Assembly (NCBI GenBank): GCA_964371695.1
Contig: CAYJOG010000011.1
Coordinates: 1 to 8,862, forward strand
Direction: 5' to 3'
Source: CAYJOG01 sp964371695 [NCBI: uncultured bacterium]
GTDB taxonomy: Bacteria > CAYJOG01
Length of the DNA: 8,862 nucleotides
Positions 6,818 through 8,862 of the stretch are shown piece after piece. Made by a program: the position numbers and the translations under genes. Under the pieces are notes generated by a model. That model was not told where the DNA came from, ran no database searches, and saw nothing but the letters and a program-made list of their open reading frames with translations. Position 1 is the stretch's first letter; every line of letters begins with the position of its first letter.

Positions 6818-8191
6818 ATGTCCCACCCCTTTCTGCTCGAAGAAAACCCCACCCACGACGCCGCCACCAGCGAGTTGCTGGCTTATTACCACGGCTGCCA
6901 CATGGGTTATCTGCGCCAAGCGCTGAAGAAACGCCTGAGCGAGGCCGACGTGATGACACAGGTGATGGAGGCGGCCAACCTGGTGCGGCCTTTGGTGGAC
7001 CTGCTCAGCCCCGCCTATACACCGCCGCCCCACCGCGTGCTGCTGGGGGGCACGCCCACCGAAGAAAGCGCCTTTTTTCACCTGCTGGAAGACAGCCGCT
7101 GGGACGAAACTTTTGACGAAGCCAACCGCCTGGCCACCCTGTGTGGCGTGAGCGCCATCAAGTGCGCCGTGACGGGCCAGGGCCGCCGCTGGGCCATGCA
7201 GGCGCTGGCCCCCAACGCCTGGTGGGCCGCCGCCCACGCCGAGACCCCCGGCGAACTGGCAGCTTTTGTGCACGAGGCCCTTTTGCCCGGCGAGAACGGC
7301 AAACCCCGCTGGCGCACCTATGGTTATACGCCGACGTTTGTCTATTGGCGCGACGCGGGCGCGCCCCTGCCCAGCCGCATGGCGGTGTTTGATGACACTG
7401 CGCCGCTTTTTGAAGGCGTGAACGACGCCCCGGCGGGGCGTATGGTCAACCGTTATGGCCGCATTCCGGTGGTGCTGGTGGTGAACCGCCGCGCTGCGGG
7501 CGGTGTGAAACCACCGGTGGACGAAACCCTGCTGAGCCGCCAGCAGGCCCTGAACCTGAAGCTCACCGGGCGCAACTTCAACCTCATGGAGCTGGGGTTC
7601 AGCCAGTTGGTGCTCAAGGGCCAGTGGGACAAATCCATCCGTCGTAGCGTCACCGAACCCATCAAGGTGCCCATCGAGCGGGGCGGGGATTTTCAGAACA
7701 CCGTGGATTACCTCACACCCAACCCCTTTGTGGCCGAGCACCACGAGGCCATCGAAACCGAGTGGGACATGGCGGCCCGCGAAAACGGCCTGGACCCCGA
7801 CACCCTGCGGGGGCGGCGCACCAGCACCAGCGGTTATCACCAGGAACTCAAGGATCAGCGCCTGCGTGAGCACAAATCCCGCCAGTGCCGCCGCCGCGCC
7901 CGCGACGAACGCGAGGCATTTGGTTTGCTCAAGGCGATCAGCGCCGCCGAGGGGGGCGCGCCCCTGCGGCTTTCGCCGGGGGTGGAATTGTCGGTGGCGT
8001 TTTCGCCCTATCGCGTGCCCCGCGACGAAGCCGAGGAATGGACGCTGCTGAAGGATCAGGTGCTGATGGGCGTGAGGCCGGTGGACGACCTGGTGCGCCT
8101 CATCCGCCCCGACCTCACCGGCGAAAAAGCTGTGGGAGATTATCTGGCCAGCGTGAAGGAAAGAAATGGGCTGCTGACGTTGGGGAGTTAA
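6818..8191 (+). CDS. Phage portal protein
   Basis: 457 residues. Portal proteins form the dodecameric ring at one prohead vertex through which TerL drives DNA. The sequence follows the SPP1-gp6-like plan. There is a helical N-terminus, then a segment around residues 97-135 where a substrate-coordinate stretch (LCGVSAIKC ... LAPNAWWA) resembles portal wing sequence. YGRIPVVLVVN (213-223) is the hallmark strand, followed by PPVDETLLSRQQALNLK (stem entry) and FSQLVLKG (261-268). TSGYHQELKDQRLREH (337-352) is the post-stem helix. A C-terminal helix-rich tail, WTLLKDQVLMGVRPVDDLVRLIR, is typical of portals. Length is near the family norm and the frame is intact. No scaffold, protease or major capsid gene follows, only a REPIN and an unrelated secreted protein. 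The family call comes from motif order rather than a search, so it is less certain than the terminase. Confidence 0.8.
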   Translation: MSHPFLLEENPTHDAATSELLAYYHGCHMGYLRQALKKRLSEADVMTQVMEAANLVRPLVDLLSPAYTPPPHRVLLGGTPTEESAFFHLLEDSRWDETFDEANRLATLCGVSAIKCAVTGQGRRWAMQALAPNAWWAAAHAETPGELAAFVHEALLPGENGKPRWRTYGYTPTFVYWRDAGAPLPSRMAVFDDTAPLFEGVNDAPAGRMVNRYGRIPVVLVVNRRAAGGVKPPVDETLLSRQQALNLKLTGRNFNLMELGFSQLVLKGQWDKSIRRSVTEPIKVPIERGGDFQNTVDYLTPNPFVAEHHEAIETEWDMAARENGLDPDTLRGRRTSTSGYHQELKDQRLREHKSRQCRRRARDEREAFGLLKAISAAEGGAPLRLSPGVELSVAFSPYRVPRDEAEEWTLLKDQVLMGVRPVDDLVRLIRPDLTGEKAVGDYLASVKERNGLLTLGS

Positions 8192-8230
8192 GCCGGAGGG
8201 GAAAGAACCTGCGGCCAATCTGGTTTTCAT

Positions 8231-8300
8231 GGCGGGCGAGGACGCCCGCCCCACTACAAAACAGCTTTCTTGCTCAGTGGGGCGGGCGTCCTCGCCCGCC
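8231..8300. repeat. REPIN: two perfect inverted 25-bp REPs
   Basis: 8231-8255 and 8276-8300 are exact reverse complements, separated by a 20-bp AT-richer spacer (8256-8275). Each arm is itself a hairpin (GGCGGGCG pairing with CGCCCGCC-like bases around AGGAC or GTCCT) with GTGG at the inner foot. This is the classical REPIN layout, a non-autonomous element mobilised by a RAYT. It starts 39 nt after the portal stop and could also stop transcription or protect the mRNA 3' end. The foot and arm design matches the REPs around the transposase. Confidence 0.88.
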
Positions 8301-8381
8301 TCTGGTGAGAAAAGCAAAAAACCATACCCGCACCGTCTTCCCGCCCCAAGGTGGAAAACCGGTCACCGGGGGATGACGGCG

Positions 8382-8406
8382 GGGCGGAATGTTATAAACT
8401 CCGCCC
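8382..8406 (+). promoter_or_regulatory. Candidate promoter inside an inverted repeat, before the last gene
   Basis: TATAAA (8393-8398) ends 8 nt before the GTG at 8407. It lies in the loop of a perfect 7-bp inverted repeat, GGGCGGA (8382-8388) with TCCGCCC (8400-8406), whose right arm ends exactly at the start codon. A second palindrome, CCGGTCACCGG, is at 8359-8369. The layout suggests an operator over the -10 region, or an RNA hairpin. No clear -35 was found. Confidence 0.35.
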
Positions 8407-8862
8407 GTGCGAAAACTGGTATTTGCTGCTCCCCTGCTGCTGGCGGGTTTTTTGCCTCATGCACAGGCCATCACGCTGGATCACCTGAGCGTGCTCACCT
8501 ATCAGGAGAAGATTCAGGTGGAGGCCCTGGCGAGCGACGCCGCCGCCGTCAAGGACATCGCCGCCTTTGACGCCACCGGCAAGCTGCTCTATCGCCGCGA
8601 GTGTCCCAAGGCCCCCGTGTGCCGTGCCGTGTTTGTGCTCGAATCGGTGGACAGCCCTCAGCGCACCCTCACCCTGCTGGCCACCAACACCGAGGGCAAG
8701 AGCGCCAGCGAGGTGTTCACCGCCCAGGTGGAAAAAAACGTGGCGCGGGTCTATGTGCTCAACAAGATTGAAGACGCCAACACGTTACTGCCCCTGGGGG
8801 CCTTTGACTTTTTGAACAAAGACCTGGTGGCCGGCACCGTGCCTGCCGAAATGATGGCCTCT
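8407..8862 (+). CDS. Secreted protein of unknown function, cut by the window end
   Basis: The frame is open from GTG 8407 to the last base: 152 residues with no stop. Residues 1-21 (MRKLVFAAPLLLAGFLPHAQA) are a clear signal peptide with an AQA cleavage site, which supports this start. The mature part begins ITLDHLSVLTYQ and has alternating strand-like stretches with Asp, Thr and Val (for example IAAFDATGKLLYR and AVFVLESVD). Two nearby cysteines in ECPKAPVC could form a disulfide. Taken together it suggests a beta-rich periplasmic or surface protein, but no family was recognised. Codon use and GC resemble the upstream chromosomal genes. No Shine-Dalgarno is present; a TATAAA box sits 8 nt upstream. 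It is not obviously phage-related and probably marks the return to host chromosome. Confidence 0.7.
   Translation, partial: MRKLVFAAPLLLAGFLPHAQAITLDHLSVLTYQEKIQVEALASDAAAVKDIAAFDATGKLLYRRECPKAPVCRAVFVLESVDSPQRTLTLLATNTEGKSASEVFTAQVEKNVARVYVLNKIEDANTLLPLGAFDFLNKDLVAGTVPAEMMAS

Noticed and set aside
6710-8317. Long antisense frame covering the portal gene
   Set aside because: It runs through the REPIN and a REP, has no recognisable domain, and is the shadow of a plus-strand gene with a strong Shine-Dalgarno and portal motifs.

Overview
The window is GC-rich bacterial chromosome. It holds five chromosomal-type or unassigned features around a small phage-derived island. The lineage cannot be proved from the sequence. 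The abundant short hairpin repeats that read as AQASRLC- or GEDARP-like peptides, the Y1 REP-associated transposase, the YfhO-type giant membrane protein and the general lack of Shine-Dalgarno sequences fit a Verrucomicrobiota/PVC-type bacterium best (inference, moderate confidence).

Layout from left to right. (1) Minus strand, 53-871: a secreted glycerophosphodiester phosphodiesterase, with a hairpin just beyond its 3' end. (2) A ~230-bp gap containing an 11-bp inverted-repeat pair (976-986/1061-1071). (3) Plus strand, 1101-3563: a large multi-spanning YfhO-like (GT-C type) membrane protein. (4) Minus strand, 3523-4533: an orphan PhnD-like periplasmic substrate-binding protein. It converges on the YfhO-like gene and overlaps it by 41 bp. 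(5) Plus strand, 4705-6051: a phage terminase large subunit with complete ATPase and nuclease motifs. (6) Minus strand, 6235-6687: a REP-associated tyrosine transposase (RAYT), bracketed by two identical 34-bp direct repeats that contain REP hairpins. (7) Plus strand, 6818-8191: a phage portal protein. (8) A 70-bp REPIN (two perfect inverted REPs, 8231-8300). (9) Plus strand, 8407 to the window end: the start of a secreted protein of unknown function.

Two themes link the genes. First, terminase and portal are the two core parts of a tailed-phage DNA-packaging motor and are normally adjacent. Here a RAYT cassette separates them and chromosomal-type genes surround them, so they look like an orphan or remnant packaging module. 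Second, the RAYT sits among at least five copies of one GTGG-footed REP family, in solo, doublet and direct-repeat forms. One copy appears to have spawned a 14-bp tandem array. This is a compact snapshot of a RAYT/REPIN system.

The glycerophosphodiesterase, the binding protein and the 3'-terminal secreted protein all have TANNNT-like boxes only 6-12 nt before their start codons and no Shine-Dalgarno. The portal gene has a textbook AAGGAGA. This suggests (near-)leaderless expression of host genes next to a phage gene with classical initiation.
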